From positions 1-64,000 of the forward strand of contig JBFWOF010000011.1 in NCBI GenBank assembly GCA_050250665.1: DNA of 64,000 nucleotides. Direction: 5' to 3'. This DNA is from JADKFD01 sp050250665 (GTDB lineage: Bacteria > Pseudomonadota > Gammaproteobacteria > Xanthomonadales > SZUA-5). Both the position numbers and the translations under genes were made by a program. Positions 51,765 through 60,194 of this stretch are shown piece after piece; within the stretch, counting starts at the first letter, position 1; each line of letters starts with the position of its first letter. The notes under the pieces were generated by a model, which saw only the letters and a list, made by a program, of their open reading frames with translations, ran no database searches and had not been told where the DNA came from.

Positions 51765-53309
51765 GTGAGCACACTCAACACCATCAATGTCGTCAACAGC
51801 TCCGGCCTGGATGCCAGCGCATACACGGTCTGGGTGGCTGGGTTCATGGCCGATGCTTCCGATGGAACGCAGTTTCAGATCCTGCAGAGCGATGGCAGTT
51901 TCGCTGCTGCGGCCAGCATCACGACTGCGGCATTCATCAACGTCAGCAACGGCCTGACAATCTCCGTTCCCAATGTGAGCAATTCAGGCAATAACCGTCT
52001 GGTATTCACGGTGACCCAGGCGTCGACCACACCGCCCGATTACCCACTGAACGGGTACACCGCCTATCCCTTTCCGGGCCTGCCGGGTGCGGCGCCGGCG
52101 GGGCCCTACGACATCTTTGAATTCGGCCCGGATGCGCAGTACGACGTCTCGGCGGTGGATTCCTTCGGGCTCAATCTTTCTTTCACCGTATCGGGTGACA
52201 CCCTGACCTATGGCGCCGTGCCGACGATCACGCGAGCGCAGATCGCGACCGCATTTGCCAACTTCACCACCAGCGATCCGCTCGGTGCCGATTTCGCTCA
52301 ACTCCTGTACACCAGCCCGACCGGCTCGGGTTATCCAGAACTGATCGATGGCCAGTTCTCGGCCATCGTGTCACCCAAGGATTGGTTGGCCATCCATCCG
52401 ACCGCCACTGGCCTCAGCGGCTATTGGGATTCCACCGTCGATGCCTTGTTCACTGCCGGCAACCAGCTCAGCTTCTATCTGAATGGCGCAACCGTCGGCA
52501 CCTACGCCGGAACCAGTGACGGCACGCAATTCGTGCTGACCGGTCCTGACCAGCTCACCGTAGTGGTGCCGAAATCGGATTTCGCGGGCGTGCAGCCCTT
52601 CGTGCAGGCCGTTCGAGGGCCCAACCTGGGGACCGCTGCATCGGCCGCAGCTGTCATGGAGTCCGGCGTGGTGCTCGAGGTGACCGTCATGGACGGCGGC
52701 AGTGGCTATATCTCGCCGCCGCTGGTGAGCATCGACTCGCCCGGCAATGGCGGCACGGCAGCCACCGCGGTCGCAATCATTGACGACGGCGTTGTCACCC
52801 AGATCCAGGTGACGAATTCGGGTAGCGGCTATGACTTCTCGCCGCAGGTGACACTCTCCGGACAAACGACCGTCGAGTACGACGCCTTCAGCCAGATCGA
52901 AGCTGCGCTCTTTGAAGCCTTCTCCCGCGGCGTGGTACTCGATGGCGTGGTGGCGCAGGGTCAGACCATCGCCACGAATGCCTCGTCCGACGCCTGGACC
53001 GATACCTCGAACTGGTACACGAACCACAAGAACAGCTACAACCAGGCCCCATCGGTTTACGACGCCTACGCCAAGTTCTTCCACACGGCGACGGTCACCG
53101 TCGGCACGGTGAGCACCAGCATCTTCGGGACCAATGCCGATGGTCACGCCATGGCCTACGGATTCAGTCTGGACGAAAACCCCAATGTCGGCTCGACCAG
53201 CCAGGGCATTCCACCCGGAGCCTGGCCGACCAGCCTGAATGTCCCCGCCAAGACCAACTACTCGGTCGACAGCCAGACCGTGACCTTGACGCTGGGGCCG
53301 TGGAGCTGA
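51765..53309 (+). CDS. Beta-1,3-glucanase-like (GH64/thaumatin-fold) protein with G-G-S-G-Y repeats
   Basis: From the GTG at 51765 (GAGG upstream) the product has 514 residues. The N-terminal part (INVVNSSGLDASAYTVWVAG, PYDIFEFGPDAQYDVSAVDS) and the end (HAMAYGFSLDENPNVG and SVDSQTVTLTLGPW) resemble the beta-1,3-glucanase family GH64 with its thaumatin-like barrel. An insert near residues 315-370 holds two G-G/N-S-G-S/Y units (MDGGSGYISPPLVSIDSPG, TNSGSGYDFSPQVTLSG), a repeat found in many surface proteins. No signal peptide is seen, which is strange for a glucanase. The catalytic acid pair could not be placed with certainty, so a non-enzymatic carbohydrate-binding role is possible. Confidence 0.6.
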   Translation: MSTLNTINVVNSSGLDASAYTVWVAGFMADASDGTQFQILQSDGSFAAAASITTAAFINVSNGLTISVPNVSNSGNNRLVFTVTQASTTPPDYPLNGYTAYPFPGLPGAAPAGPYDIFEFGPDAQYDVSAVDSFGLNLSFTVSGDTLTYGAVPTITRAQIATAFANFTTSDPLGADFAQLLYTSPTGSGYPELIDGQFSAIVSPKDWLAIHPTATGLSGYWDSTVDALFTAGNQLSFYLNGATVGTYAGTSDGTQFVLTGPDQLTVVVPKSDFAGVQPFVQAVRGPNLGTAASAAAVMESGVVLEVTVMDGGSGYISPPLVSIDSPGNGGTAATAVAIIDDGVVTQIQVTNSGSGYDFSPQVTLSGQTTVEYDAFSQIEAALFEAFSRGVVLDGVVAQGQTIATNASSDAWTDTSNWYTNHKNSYNQAPSVYDAYAKFFHTATVTVGTVSTSIFGTNADGHAMAYGFSLDENPNVGSTSQGIPPGAWPTSLNVPAKTNYSVDSQTVTLTLGPWS

Positions 53310-53659
53310 ATTCAGGGGTGCGTCACAAGGAACCAAAGAGCTGCGCGTGCAAACGGGGAGGCGTCCAGGCATGTCTGTGTTCTCGGTGCCGACGCGGTGC
53401 CCGGTCAGCACATCCCGACCGGACAGCGGGATTCCGCGCCGCTGCTCGTCGCTCCCCTCTCGGATTGGCGCTGGGAGTCGGGTCTTGCGATGGTGAGAGG
53501 GCCCAGGGGTACTGACGATCCGTTGCGAGCCCTCGAGAACTAACTCGCCGCGTGTTTCGCCTCCTATGGTGAAGGTGGATCGCAAGATCGCCGCTGAGAG
53601 TCCGGATGGAATCGCCGTTGGCGGTTCAGCGCCGGCCGCCCGCACGCCACCGTCGCCGA
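53310..53659. other. 350-base gap of unknown content
   Basis: No gene on the plus strand. On the minus strand one frame stays open through the whole gap and reads FTIGGETRGELVLEGSQR and SHHRKTRLPAPIREGSDEQR, peptide-like text without family match; however, the same frame continues across the confident glucanase-like gene, so it is probably not coding as a whole. The gap may hold a relic of a mobile element or a structured RNA. Confidence 0.35.
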
Positions 53660-54604
53660 TCAGTCGACCACGAGGCGGAAGCTCGCGTGGCAGGCCGTGC
53701 ATTGCGCCGTACCGGTGGCCAGTGCGGCGATGACTTCGGCGCTGCGGCGTTCGCCGGCGGCCTCGGCCTCGACACGGGCGAAGGCTTGGTGCATCGGGCG
53801 AGCGAAGGTGAACCAACCTGCGGGAAGGGCGTCGCGGAAACTGTGCGCGGGACGCTGTCCGGCACCTCGCCCGGGGGCGAAGGTGCCCGCCGCCGCGCCC
53901 ACGGCCTCCCAGTCGGCAGCAGCCAACGCCGCCAGGATGGCCTGAATGGATTCCAGGTGCCGGCGCATTTGCGCGCGCAGATCTTCGCGTTGCGGCTCCG
54001 TCATGGGCACCACCGCGCGGGTGTCGCCCGCCTTCGGCACCTCCACCCAGAAGGCGCCGCGCAGCTCACCTGGGCTGAAGCCGGTGGCGGCGTCTTCTGG
54101 GTATTTCGCGGCAATCGCCTGCGCCACCGGCTCGGCGAGTTCACGGCCGTGGCACGCAAGGCATGGCGCCTCCACGACAATGCCTTTCATGCTGCGCAGT
54201 GCGACGTCCGCGGGCAGCTCGCTGTCGATCACTCGCGTCAGCGTCTGTGGCGTGCTACCGGCCGCCACCTGCACCGCAAAATCGGCCAGTACCGGTTGCT
54301 GCCAGTCCTGCGCCCTATTGCCAGGATTGCGCACCCGCACCGAGGTTCGGCCGATGCGCACACCATGCCGCTCACCCACGCGTACCGCGATCCTGGGCGC
54401 CTCGTCGTGGCAGAAATCGATCGCCGCCACCGGGCCATCCGCCTGCATGCGCGCGATCAGGGCCCCACGCAGCTCGCTGCCGAGGTCCTGGATCGCTGCA
54501 TCGGCGCGTGCACGGTCGTCGGCGGATGCGGCCGTCGCAAGCGGCACGCCGAGCAAGACCAGCGCTGCGGCGAACGCCGTCGAACGGCGACTTGGGACAG
54601 GCAT
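53660..54604 (-). CDS. Exported DUF3365 protein with two haem-binding CXXCH motifs
   Basis: From the ATG at 54604 the product has 314 residues, with signal peptide (STAFAAALVLLGVPLATAAS). Residues about 30-200 match DUF3365, the haem-binding sensor domain type (Tll0287-like), including KGIVVEAPCLACHG (CXXCH at 148-152) in the usual place. The C-terminal part (about 205-314) is helical and ends CTACHASFRLVVD (CXXCH at 302-306), the style of a class II cytochrome c-prime-like four-helix bundle whose haem site lies at the C-terminus. The fusion suggests a periplasmic two-haem redox or gas-binding protein. Mature haem attachment needs the cytochrome c maturation system. It lies downstream of the DUF2202 gene on the same strand, with 73 bases between. 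Confidence 0.84.
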   Translation of the reverse strand: MPVPSRRSTAFAAALVLLGVPLATAASADDRARADAAIQDLGSELRGALIARMQADGPVAAIDFCHDEAPRIAVRVGERHGVRIGRTSVRVRNPGNRAQDWQQPVLADFAVQVAAGSTPQTLTRVIDSELPADVALRSMKGIVVEAPCLACHGRELAEPVAQAIAAKYPEDAATGFSPGELRGAFWVEVPKAGDTRAVVPMTEPQREDLRAQMRRHLESIQAILAALAAADWEAVGAAAGTFAPGRGAGQRPAHSFRDALPAGWFTFARPMHQAFARVEAEAAGERRSAEVIAALATGTAQCTACHASFRLVVD

Positions 54605-54677
54605 GGCAGATCTCCTTGGCGCTGGCCGAATCATGGTAGTAGGTACTCAAGGCTGCCGCAGGCCAACCCGCGTCGAC

Positions 54678-55307
54678 TCAGTTGCCGCAGCGCTCCTGTG
54701 GCGTGGACAGGATGGCATCCACCTCGGCCTGCGGCAGCAACTGCGCGGAATAACGCAGCCCCGTGGCGAGCTCGATCTGTCCCGCAAAGGCGCGCAAGTG
54801 ATTGCGCGAGCCGCACAACAGGTTGCCGTAGACCCTATCGATGTCGGCATGCTCCGACCGTTCGATCGCGGCAACGATGTCGCGCATGTCGGCCTCCTCG
54901 ATGAACCCGCCGACCTTGAGCGCCGCGAATGCGCTGTTGTCGCCGAGCGCCAGCAGGTTGTCGTGCAGCGTCTGCAAGCTGGAATCGGCGAACTGGCCGA
55001 TCGGAAACCCAGCGATCGGGTCGGCCAGGCGGTAGCGCTGCAGCAACTGCAGCATCGCGTCCATGTGCCGCTGCTCGGATGCGGCGATGTTGGCGAATGG
55101 CGGGATCGCGTAGCGCTCCTCACTCTGCAGGTAGACGTCGCGCGCCAGCTTCTCTTCCTGGCGCATGAACACCAGGTCGGCCTGTTCCACGCTGCTCAAT
55201 GACGGGACCCATTGACCCCCGCCACCACCGCGGCCGGCCTCTGCCGGGTGGGCAAGCATGCTGAGCGTGCCAGACAGCGCCAGCGCCAGAATCCATTGCC
55301 TGTTCAT
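54678..55307 (-). CDS. Exported DUF2202 ferritin-like protein
   Basis: 209 residues with a signal peptide (MNRQWILALALSGTLSMLAH, then PAEA). The body has the DUF2202 pattern: QADLVFMRQEEKLARDVYLQ with the first Glu of the metal site, ANIAASEQRHMDAMLQLLQR with the E-x-x-H pair, and EEADMRDIVAAIERSEHADI with the second E-x-x-H-like pair. The fold is a ferritin-like four-helix bundle that probably binds two metal ions (iron or manganese). Exported DUF2202 proteins are common beside redox sensors. The gene is upstream of the DUF3365 gene on the same strand and divergent from the two-component system 132 bases away. Confidence 0.86.
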   Translation of the reverse strand: MNRQWILALALSGTLSMLAHPAEAGRGGGGGQWVPSLSSVEQADLVFMRQEEKLARDVYLQSEERYAIPPFANIAASEQRHMDAMLQLLQRYRLADPIAGFPIGQFADSSLQTLHDNLLALGDNSAFAALKVGGFIEEADMRDIVAAIERSEHADIDRVYGNLLCGSRNHLRAFAGQIELATGLRYSAQLLPQAEVDAILSTPQERCGN

Positions 55308-55438
55308 GATGGTCTCCTCGATGGGGGTTAAGGCCAGTGTCCAGGCATCCTGTTGCTCGCCGATTTCTGACCGGTAACAGCATGTTTCAGCTTGTTTCAG
55401 GTCAGTGCCGCGGTTCTCGTTCCGATTACCATTCCGCC

Positions 55439-56146
55439 ATGAGCGAAGAACTGGGCCAGCGCATTCTGGTGGTCGACGACGACGCGGCGCTGCGAGAACT
55501 GGTGGTGAGCTACCTGGGCAACCACGGGTATCGGGTCGACGGGGTCGGCGATGGGCGCGCGATGCGCGAATCGATGGCCAGGCATACCCCAGATCTGGTG
55601 GTGCTCGACCTGATGCTGCCCGGCGAGGATGGGCTGTCGCTGCTGCGCAGTTTGCGCGCCAGCGGCGGCCCGCCGGTGATCATGGTCTCGGCTCGCGGCG
55701 AGGAGGTCGACCGCGTGGTCGGACTGGAGGTCGGCGCCGACGATTATCTCGCCAAGCCCTTCGGCCCCCGCGAGCTGCTGGCGCGGGTGCGCGCGGTGCT
55801 GCGCCGCGGCGCGCCGACGGCCGCGCCGGAGTCCAGTCGCTTCGGACCGTTCCGGCTGGATCGCGCGGCCCATGTGCTGCTGCGCGATGAGGTCGAAGTG
55901 CCGCTGACGACGGGTGAATACAACCTGCTACGAATCCTGGTCGACCACCCGAACCAGGTACTGACGCGCGACCACCTGGTCTCGCTGCTGCGGGGCTTCG
56001 AACGCACGCCTTTCGACCGCAGCATCGACGTCCGCGTGACCCGGCTGCGGCGCAAGATCGAGGACTCCCCGGAATCACCGGTGTACCTGCGTACGGCATG
56101 GGGCGAGGGCTACTTGTTCGCGCCGCGCGGAGACGCCCGCGCATGA
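55439..56146 (+). CDS. OmpR-family response regulator
   Basis: Receiver domain at residues 7-120: ILVVDDDAAL holds the acidic pocket, Asp 57 in DLVVLDLMLPGEDG is the phosphoryl acceptor, Ser in VIMVSARGEE and Lys in DDYLAKPFGP complete the site. Residues about 135-235 are a winged-helix OmpR DNA-binding domain (LTTGEYNLLRILVDHPNQVL, RSIDVRVTRLRRKIE). The ATG at 55439 gives MSEELGQRILVVDDD; an earlier frame start at 55337 lacks a site. The stop codon overlaps the kinase ATG (ATGA), so both are translated together. The sequence is nearest in style to OmpR/RstA. The divergent neighbour genes DUF2202/DUF3365 are likely targets. Confidence 0.93.
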   Translation: MSEELGQRILVVDDDAALRELVVSYLGNHGYRVDGVGDGRAMRESMARHTPDLVVLDLMLPGEDGLSLLRSLRASGGPPVIMVSARGEEVDRVVGLEVGADDYLAKPFGPRELLARVRAVLRRGAPTAAPESSRFGPFRLDRAAHVLLRDEVEVPLTTGEYNLLRILVDHPNQVLTRDHLVSLLRGFERTPFDRSIDVRVTRLRRKIEDSPESPVYLRTAWGEGYLFAPRGDARA

Positions 56147-57447
56147 GGCGCCAGAGCCTGTTCGCGAATGTGCTGTGGACGGTTTTCGCCGGCATGTCGC
56201 TGGCGCTGGCATGCGCCACCTGGCTGGCCTATGCGCTCGCATTGCGCCCCCTGGCTGAACGCAGCGCCGACGACCTGGCCGCGCTGCTGCTGCTCTCGGG
56301 CGAACGCTACGCCGAGCTTCCCGCTGCGGAGCGCGCCGGATTCGCGGCCGAATTGCGTCAGCAGAATCAGCTGGTGATCGCCGCGGTGACCCGCCCGCTC
56401 GATGATGCCGTGCGCCATCATCCTTTTCTGAACTTGCTGCGCGAGGCCCTGCGCCTGCGCGTCGACGCCGAGCGCGTGCGCGTCAGCGAAACGCTGCCGC
56501 AGCGCTTCCACGTCGAGATTCTTTTCGACCGGCAGTGGCTGCGTTTCGACTTCGGCAAAACGCGCTTTCCGCAGCGTCCCGGTCGGGCCATGTTGCTGGC
56601 GATCTCCGCGATATTGCTGCTCAGCCTGGCGACTGCCGCCCTGCTGGCGCGGCGGCTCAGTCGACCCGTACGCGATCTTGCCCTGGGCGCCCGCGAGATT
56701 GGCCGGGGTGGCACGCCCGCGCCATCGCTGCCCAGTCGGATCGAAGAGTTGCACGCCCTGGACCAGGCGATCCACACCATGGCGCAGCAGATCGCAGCGC
56801 AGCGCGAGCAGGAGCTGACCCTCATGGCGGGCATTTCCCACGATCTGCGCAGTCCGCTCGCGCGGTTGTCGATGGCGCTCGGCGTACAGCCCGGCATCGA
56901 CGAAGCGGCGCGCCGGCGCATGGAGTCCGACATCGCCGGGATGAACCGTCTGATTGGCGCGCAGATGGAGCTGACTCGCGCGCGCCAGGCCGAGCCGGCC
57001 CAGCCACTCGACCTGTGCGAGCTACTGAAGGAGGTGGCGGACGGCGCCGAAGCTCAGCTCCCCGGCAGTGTGCGACTGCGACTGCACACAGACGCCTGCG
57101 AGGCGACCCTGCCGCCATTGGCCCTCGAGCGGACGGTGGCAAACCTCGTGGCCAATGCACAGCTGCATGGCGGCGGCAAACTGGACCTTGTCTGCCGTCG
57201 GCTGCGCGGCGTCCTCTGCATCGGCGTGCGCGACCGCGGCCCCGGCATTCCCGCCGACCAGCGCGAGGCCATCTTCCGCCCCTTCCACCGCATCGACCCG
57301 GCCCGCCAGCACGCCAGCGGCGGCAGCGGCCTGGGCCTGGCGATCGCCCGGCAGCTCGCCTGCACCCATGGATGGACCCTGGGCCTGCGTCCCCGCCGCG
57401 GCGGCGGCAGCAGCTTCTGGCTGTTGCTGCCGCCGAGAGTCGCCTAG
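56143..57447 (+). CDS. EnvZ-type sensor histidine kinase
   Basis: 434 residues. Two membrane helices (NVLWTVFAGMSLALACATWL at 10-30 and LLAISAILLLSLATAALLA at about 150-169) enclose a periplasmic domain of about 115 residues with an unusual number of His and Arg. A HAMP domain follows (RRLSRPVRDLALGAREIGRG). The dimerisation box is GISHDLRSPLARLSMALGV with His 233, and the ATPase part has NLVANAQLHGGGK (N box), DRGPGIPAD (G1) and GGSGLGLAIARQLA (G2). The ATG at 56143 overlaps the regulator stop. The pair resembles EnvZ/OmpR. Confidence 0.92.
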   Translation: MRRQSLFANVLWTVFAGMSLALACATWLAYALALRPLAERSADDLAALLLLSGERYAELPAAERAGFAAELRQQNQLVIAAVTRPLDDAVRHHPFLNLLREALRLRVDAERVRVSETLPQRFHVEILFDRQWLRFDFGKTRFPQRPGRAMLLAISAILLLSLATAALLARRLSRPVRDLALGAREIGRGGTPAPSLPSRIEELHALDQAIHTMAQQIAAQREQELTLMAGISHDLRSPLARLSMALGVQPGIDEAARRRMESDIAGMNRLIGAQMELTRARQAEPAQPLDLCELLKEVADGAEAQLPGSVRLRLHTDACEATLPPLALERTVANLVANAQLHGGGKLDLVCRRLRGVLCIGVRDRGPGIPADQREAIFRPFHRIDPARQHASGGSGLGLAIARQLACTHGWTLGLRPRRGGGSSFWLLLPPRVA

Positions 57448-57471
57448 CGATTCTTGAGAGATTCGGGAAAT

Positions 57472-57888
57472 CTACTCAGGCTCTGTAGCGTCCAGACGCG
57501 CCTTCAGCACGGCGGACAGGTCTTGCGGCTCAGTTGCGATGGCGGTTGCCCGCTCGCAGTGCGCCTGCGCCATTTTGCCTATCCATTGCTCGTAGGGATC
57601 CGTCTTGATCGTCGCGAAGTTCGTCCAGGGTGAATCAGAACCAGCCGCAGGGGCGCGGAACTGCCCGCAAAGCAGGTAACTGCGCCCTCCCGAGGGAAGC
57701 GCTTCGTATCGGATGTGAACATCGCGGAAGCTCTCCACCGGCGGGCCATACCGGGCAAAGTCAGAGCTGGAATACCCGACAAGCTCGCTCTGAAGCTCTG
57801 GCGGTGGATTCTGCGGCGCACCTGCAAGCGAGGCGGTAGCGGCGCAGAGCAGGAAGCCCAGAGCGAGAATCTTCCTCGTGAAGCGCAT
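57472..57888 (-). CDS. Small exported protein of unknown function
   Basis: 138 residues from the ATG at 57888: signal peptide MRFTRKILALGFLLCAATAS followed by LAGAPQNPPPELQSELVG. The mature part has two Cys (SYLLCGQFRA and AHCERATA) and DVHIRYEALPSGGRSYLLCG, suggesting a compact disulfide-bonded domain. No family was recognised. It converges on the histidine kinase gene, with 24 bases between. A longer frame upstream has no good start. Confidence 0.62.
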   Translation of the reverse strand: MRFTRKILALGFLLCAATASLAGAPQNPPPELQSELVGYSSSDFARYGPPVESFRDVHIRYEALPSGGRSYLLCGQFRAPAAGSDSPWTNFATIKTDPYEQWIGKMAQAHCERATAIATEPQDLSAVLKARLDATEPE

Positions 57889-58030
57889 GAACGTGTCCCT
57901 GGTGGTTGAACAGATGCACAAGGGACATGCGGGCTGGCGAAAGTGCAATCAATGCCGCGGAACTGGGCTTTTAGGATTCCACCTCAATTCGACACGCCGG
58001 TCGCGTATGTCCGCCCGGAGGGAGTCCAAC

Positions 58031-58279
58031 TTGAATCGACGCGAATTCATTCTGGCAACTGCCACCCCCGCCCTTCCCATGGCTGGCGACTCGGCTGCGA
58101 GTCCTTCCGCGCTGCGCGCCTACCACGAACAGGCGATGGCCACCTGCAAGGCGAGAATCCGCCGCCTGGGAGAGGAGTACCTGGCCTCAGGGCGCACTGA
58201 TCGGGCACTACGCGAGCAGCGCATCGCGGAAGCCAGGACTTTCGCCGCCCATCACCGCGCACTGTCCAGCCTTGTTTGA
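58031..58279 (+). CDS. Very small Tat-exported protein
   Basis: The frame starts at TTG 58031, with GGAGGGAG 6-10 bases upstream, giving 82 residues: NRREFILATATPALPMAGDS is a short Tat signal, followed by about 55 residues rich in Ala, Arg and Glu (MATCKARIRRLGEEYL, TDRALREQRIAEARTF) that should form two helices. No family was recognised. An ATG at 58004 would add nine residues. It could be a small helical periplasmic protein or a partner of a Tat substrate. Confidence 0.5.
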   Translation: MNRREFILATATPALPMAGDSAASPSALRAYHEQAMATCKARIRRLGEEYLASGRTDRALREQRIAEARTFAAHHRALSSLV

Positions 58280-58282
58280 ATC

Positions 58283-58322
58283 AGCTCGACAGATGCATTT
58301 CCTGCCGCAACGCATCCTGCGC
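58283..58322. repeat. Repeat family D, half copy
   Basis: Reads AGCTCGACAGATGCATTTCC, TGCCGCAACGCATCCTGCGC, matching the right half of 51559-51644. It lies between convergent genes. Confidence 0.6.
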
Positions 58323-58325
58323 GAA

Positions 58326-59846
58326 CTACCCGGGAGCGCTGAACAGGTCCAGCGAGCGGTAGTACTCGTCCCCGTATTTCAGGAAGTTCCCCGCTTCGCC
58401 CTGCAACTCAGGCAGTGTGGCTGACGTTGCCGTGGAGCCGGTGCTGATCTGCAGCACAGCCAGGGCATACGCCGCCAGCGCATCCGCGGTGCTTTCCCCG
58501 GCCTGCTGCGCGGCGAGGAAGAGTTGGTCGTGATAGGCGATGGCGATTCCTGCGGAAAGCGCGGGTGAGACGAGGCCGGAGAGGCGTTCGCCTGCGTGCA
58601 GGCGTTCGAGCAAGGCCTGGTTCAGGGCGTGCGCGCGGCTTCGGGTTTCAGCTTGTGGGGTCGCGGCCGGGCCGAGATAGCCTAAGCACAGCATCAGGTC
58701 CAGCGTTTCGCGAATGCTGGCCGGGCGGGTGCTTGCGAGCGCGGGCAAAGCCATCAGTGCGGCGACAGTCTGCGGGCCCGTCGAAAGGGATCCGAGCAGC
58801 GCGTCGACCACTTCATCGTCCAGGCACAAGGCTTCGATCGGCGTGCGCACACTTCGCGCACAACTGGCTGGAGGGCGTTGCAGGGCGATCAGGGTGGCGT
58901 GGTATTCCTGTTCGATCTCGGCCGCGCCCAGCGTGCGCGGGCTGCGCACGAAGACATCGCGGCGCAGGGGCGTTTGCAGGGCGAAATCACGCAGCAATTC
59001 GCGCATCCCTGAGTCTGCGGTGGCCTCGATCAGGGCGCGCGATGCGGCGGGCAGCGACCATGCTGGAAAGTTGGAAAACAGCTTCGCCGAGGCCGCAAAC
59101 TGCAGGTCGGCGCGGGCCATGTCGTCGGCCACATCGGTGCAGTAGAAAGGTGTCCAGCCGTGCGGAGCGAATTCGTGCAGCAGGTAGGCGTCACTGGCGC
59201 TCGCAATCTCGCGCAGCGCGGTGCGGGCACCGGGGTTAGTGGCAAAAAAGGCGGCGCCGGCGGCGTCCAGTTGCCCCAGCAGATCGCGTGCGGCATGGAA
59301 ACGTTGCAGTGCGCTGCCTTCGGATTGCCGGTGCGCGGCTTCGCGCATCAGGCGTTGCAGCGGTGCCTTGTTGGCCCAGCCGGGTAAACAGTTGTAGGAC
59401 AGGTAGACCACGCCACCCGGTTTCAGCAGACGTGCGATCAGCGCGACGATGTGGGCCCGATTCTCTGCATTGACCCAGGTGTACACGCCATGCAGCACGA
59501 TGAAATCCATGGGTGGCAGATCGCGATCGTGCAACTGGGCAAAGCTGTCCTGCAGCAGTAACAGATTGCTCAAGCAGGCCTGGGTCGCAAGCGTCTGCGC
59601 GGCCGCCACATGCGCGGGCATGAAGTCGTTACCGAAGAATCGGCCTTGCGGGTGTACGGCGGCCAGCATGTTGAGGCCCAGGCCCTGACCGAAACCGAGT
59701 TCCAGGTAGGTGAAATCCCCATCGATCCTGGGCGCAGCCAGCCCGGCCTGCAGCAGCACCAGGCGCAGATGCGCGGGCGCCATCTCGGGGAAATGGTTGA
59801 CGCTGTAGGGAAGCTCGGTGACGTATCCGTCAGTCCAGTCATCCAT
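58326..59846 (-). CDS. SAM-dependent methyltransferase with C-terminal regulatory domain
   Basis: From the ATG at 59846 (MDDWTDGYVTELPYSVN) the product has 506 residues. Residues about 40-190 are a class I methyltransferase: YLELGFGQGLGLNMLAAVHP (SAM-binding glycine loop), LPPMDFIVLHGVYTWVN, LLKPGGVVYLSYNCLPGW. The next 200 residues match the methyltransferase regulatory domain found after such enzymes (HEFAPHGWTPFYCTDVADDM), and the last 120 residues form a helical cap. Such proteins are often linked with surface polysaccharide or peptide methylation, but no substrate can be named. A TTG start 19 codons upstream is possible. The gene is convergent with the small Tat protein gene. Confidence 0.86.
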   Translation of the reverse strand: MDDWTDGYVTELPYSVNHFPEMAPAHLRLVLLQAGLAAPRIDGDFTYLELGFGQGLGLNMLAAVHPQGRFFGNDFMPAHVAAAQTLATQACLSNLLLLQDSFAQLHDRDLPPMDFIVLHGVYTWVNAENRAHIVALIARLLKPGGVVYLSYNCLPGWANKAPLQRLMREAAHRQSEGSALQRFHAARDLLGQLDAAGAAFFATNPGARTALREIASASDAYLLHEFAPHGWTPFYCTDVADDMARADLQFAASAKLFSNFPAWSLPAASRALIEATADSGMRELLRDFALQTPLRRDVFVRSPRTLGAAEIEQEYHATLIALQRPPASCARSVRTPIEALCLDDEVVDALLGSLSTGPQTVAALMALPALASTRPASIRETLDLMLCLGYLGPAATPQAETRSRAHALNQALLERLHAGERLSGLVSPALSAGIAIAYHDQLFLAAQQAGESTADALAAYALAVLQISTGSTATSATLPELQGEAGNFLKYGDEYYRSLDLFSAPG

Positions 59847-60194
59847 GGCGCTTGTGGTGATGGTGGCTTGGGGCGGCGATCGTGCCGGGTTGACGCCTGA
59901 CAAACAACCGGCAGGGCCTTATCTACGCGCCGCGCAGCTCCGCGGTCCGGGCAGCCCGCGTAGCCCAGGCAAGCGTAGCGCACCTGGGTCTGATCCCCGC
60001 ACGGCAAAGAACCGGGTGCGCCTATGGCTTACCCGGGCTACTTGCTGCGACTCGCAAATCAGGAGCCGTAGGCGACGCGCAAAAGCCGCGTCGCAGGCAA
60101 GCCCAGTAGTCGGTGGAATCCACACGATAAAGCCGTGTGGCTACCACCCTAAACGAGAATCCGCCCTGTGCGGGTTGTGCAGGACAAATTCGCG
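59847..60194. repeat. Gap filled by an inverted-repeat (BIME-like) cluster
   Basis: The stretch 59955-59990 contains GCGTAGCCCAGGCAAGCGTA and 60016-60046 contains an approximate inverse, TATGGCTTACCCGGGCTACT, giving a large imperfect hairpin. Behind it, at 60106-60150, TCGGTGGAATCCACACGATA and AAGCCGTGTGGCTACC resemble the end of repeat family E. No gene is likely. It would place a stable RNA hairpin between two minus-strand genes. Confidence 0.6.

Noticed and set aside
52371..53816. 481-codon minus-strand frame across the glucanase-like gene and the next gap
   Set aside because: Most of it is antisense to a protein with recognisable fold pattern; no start site or family. The part in the gap is kept only as an open question.
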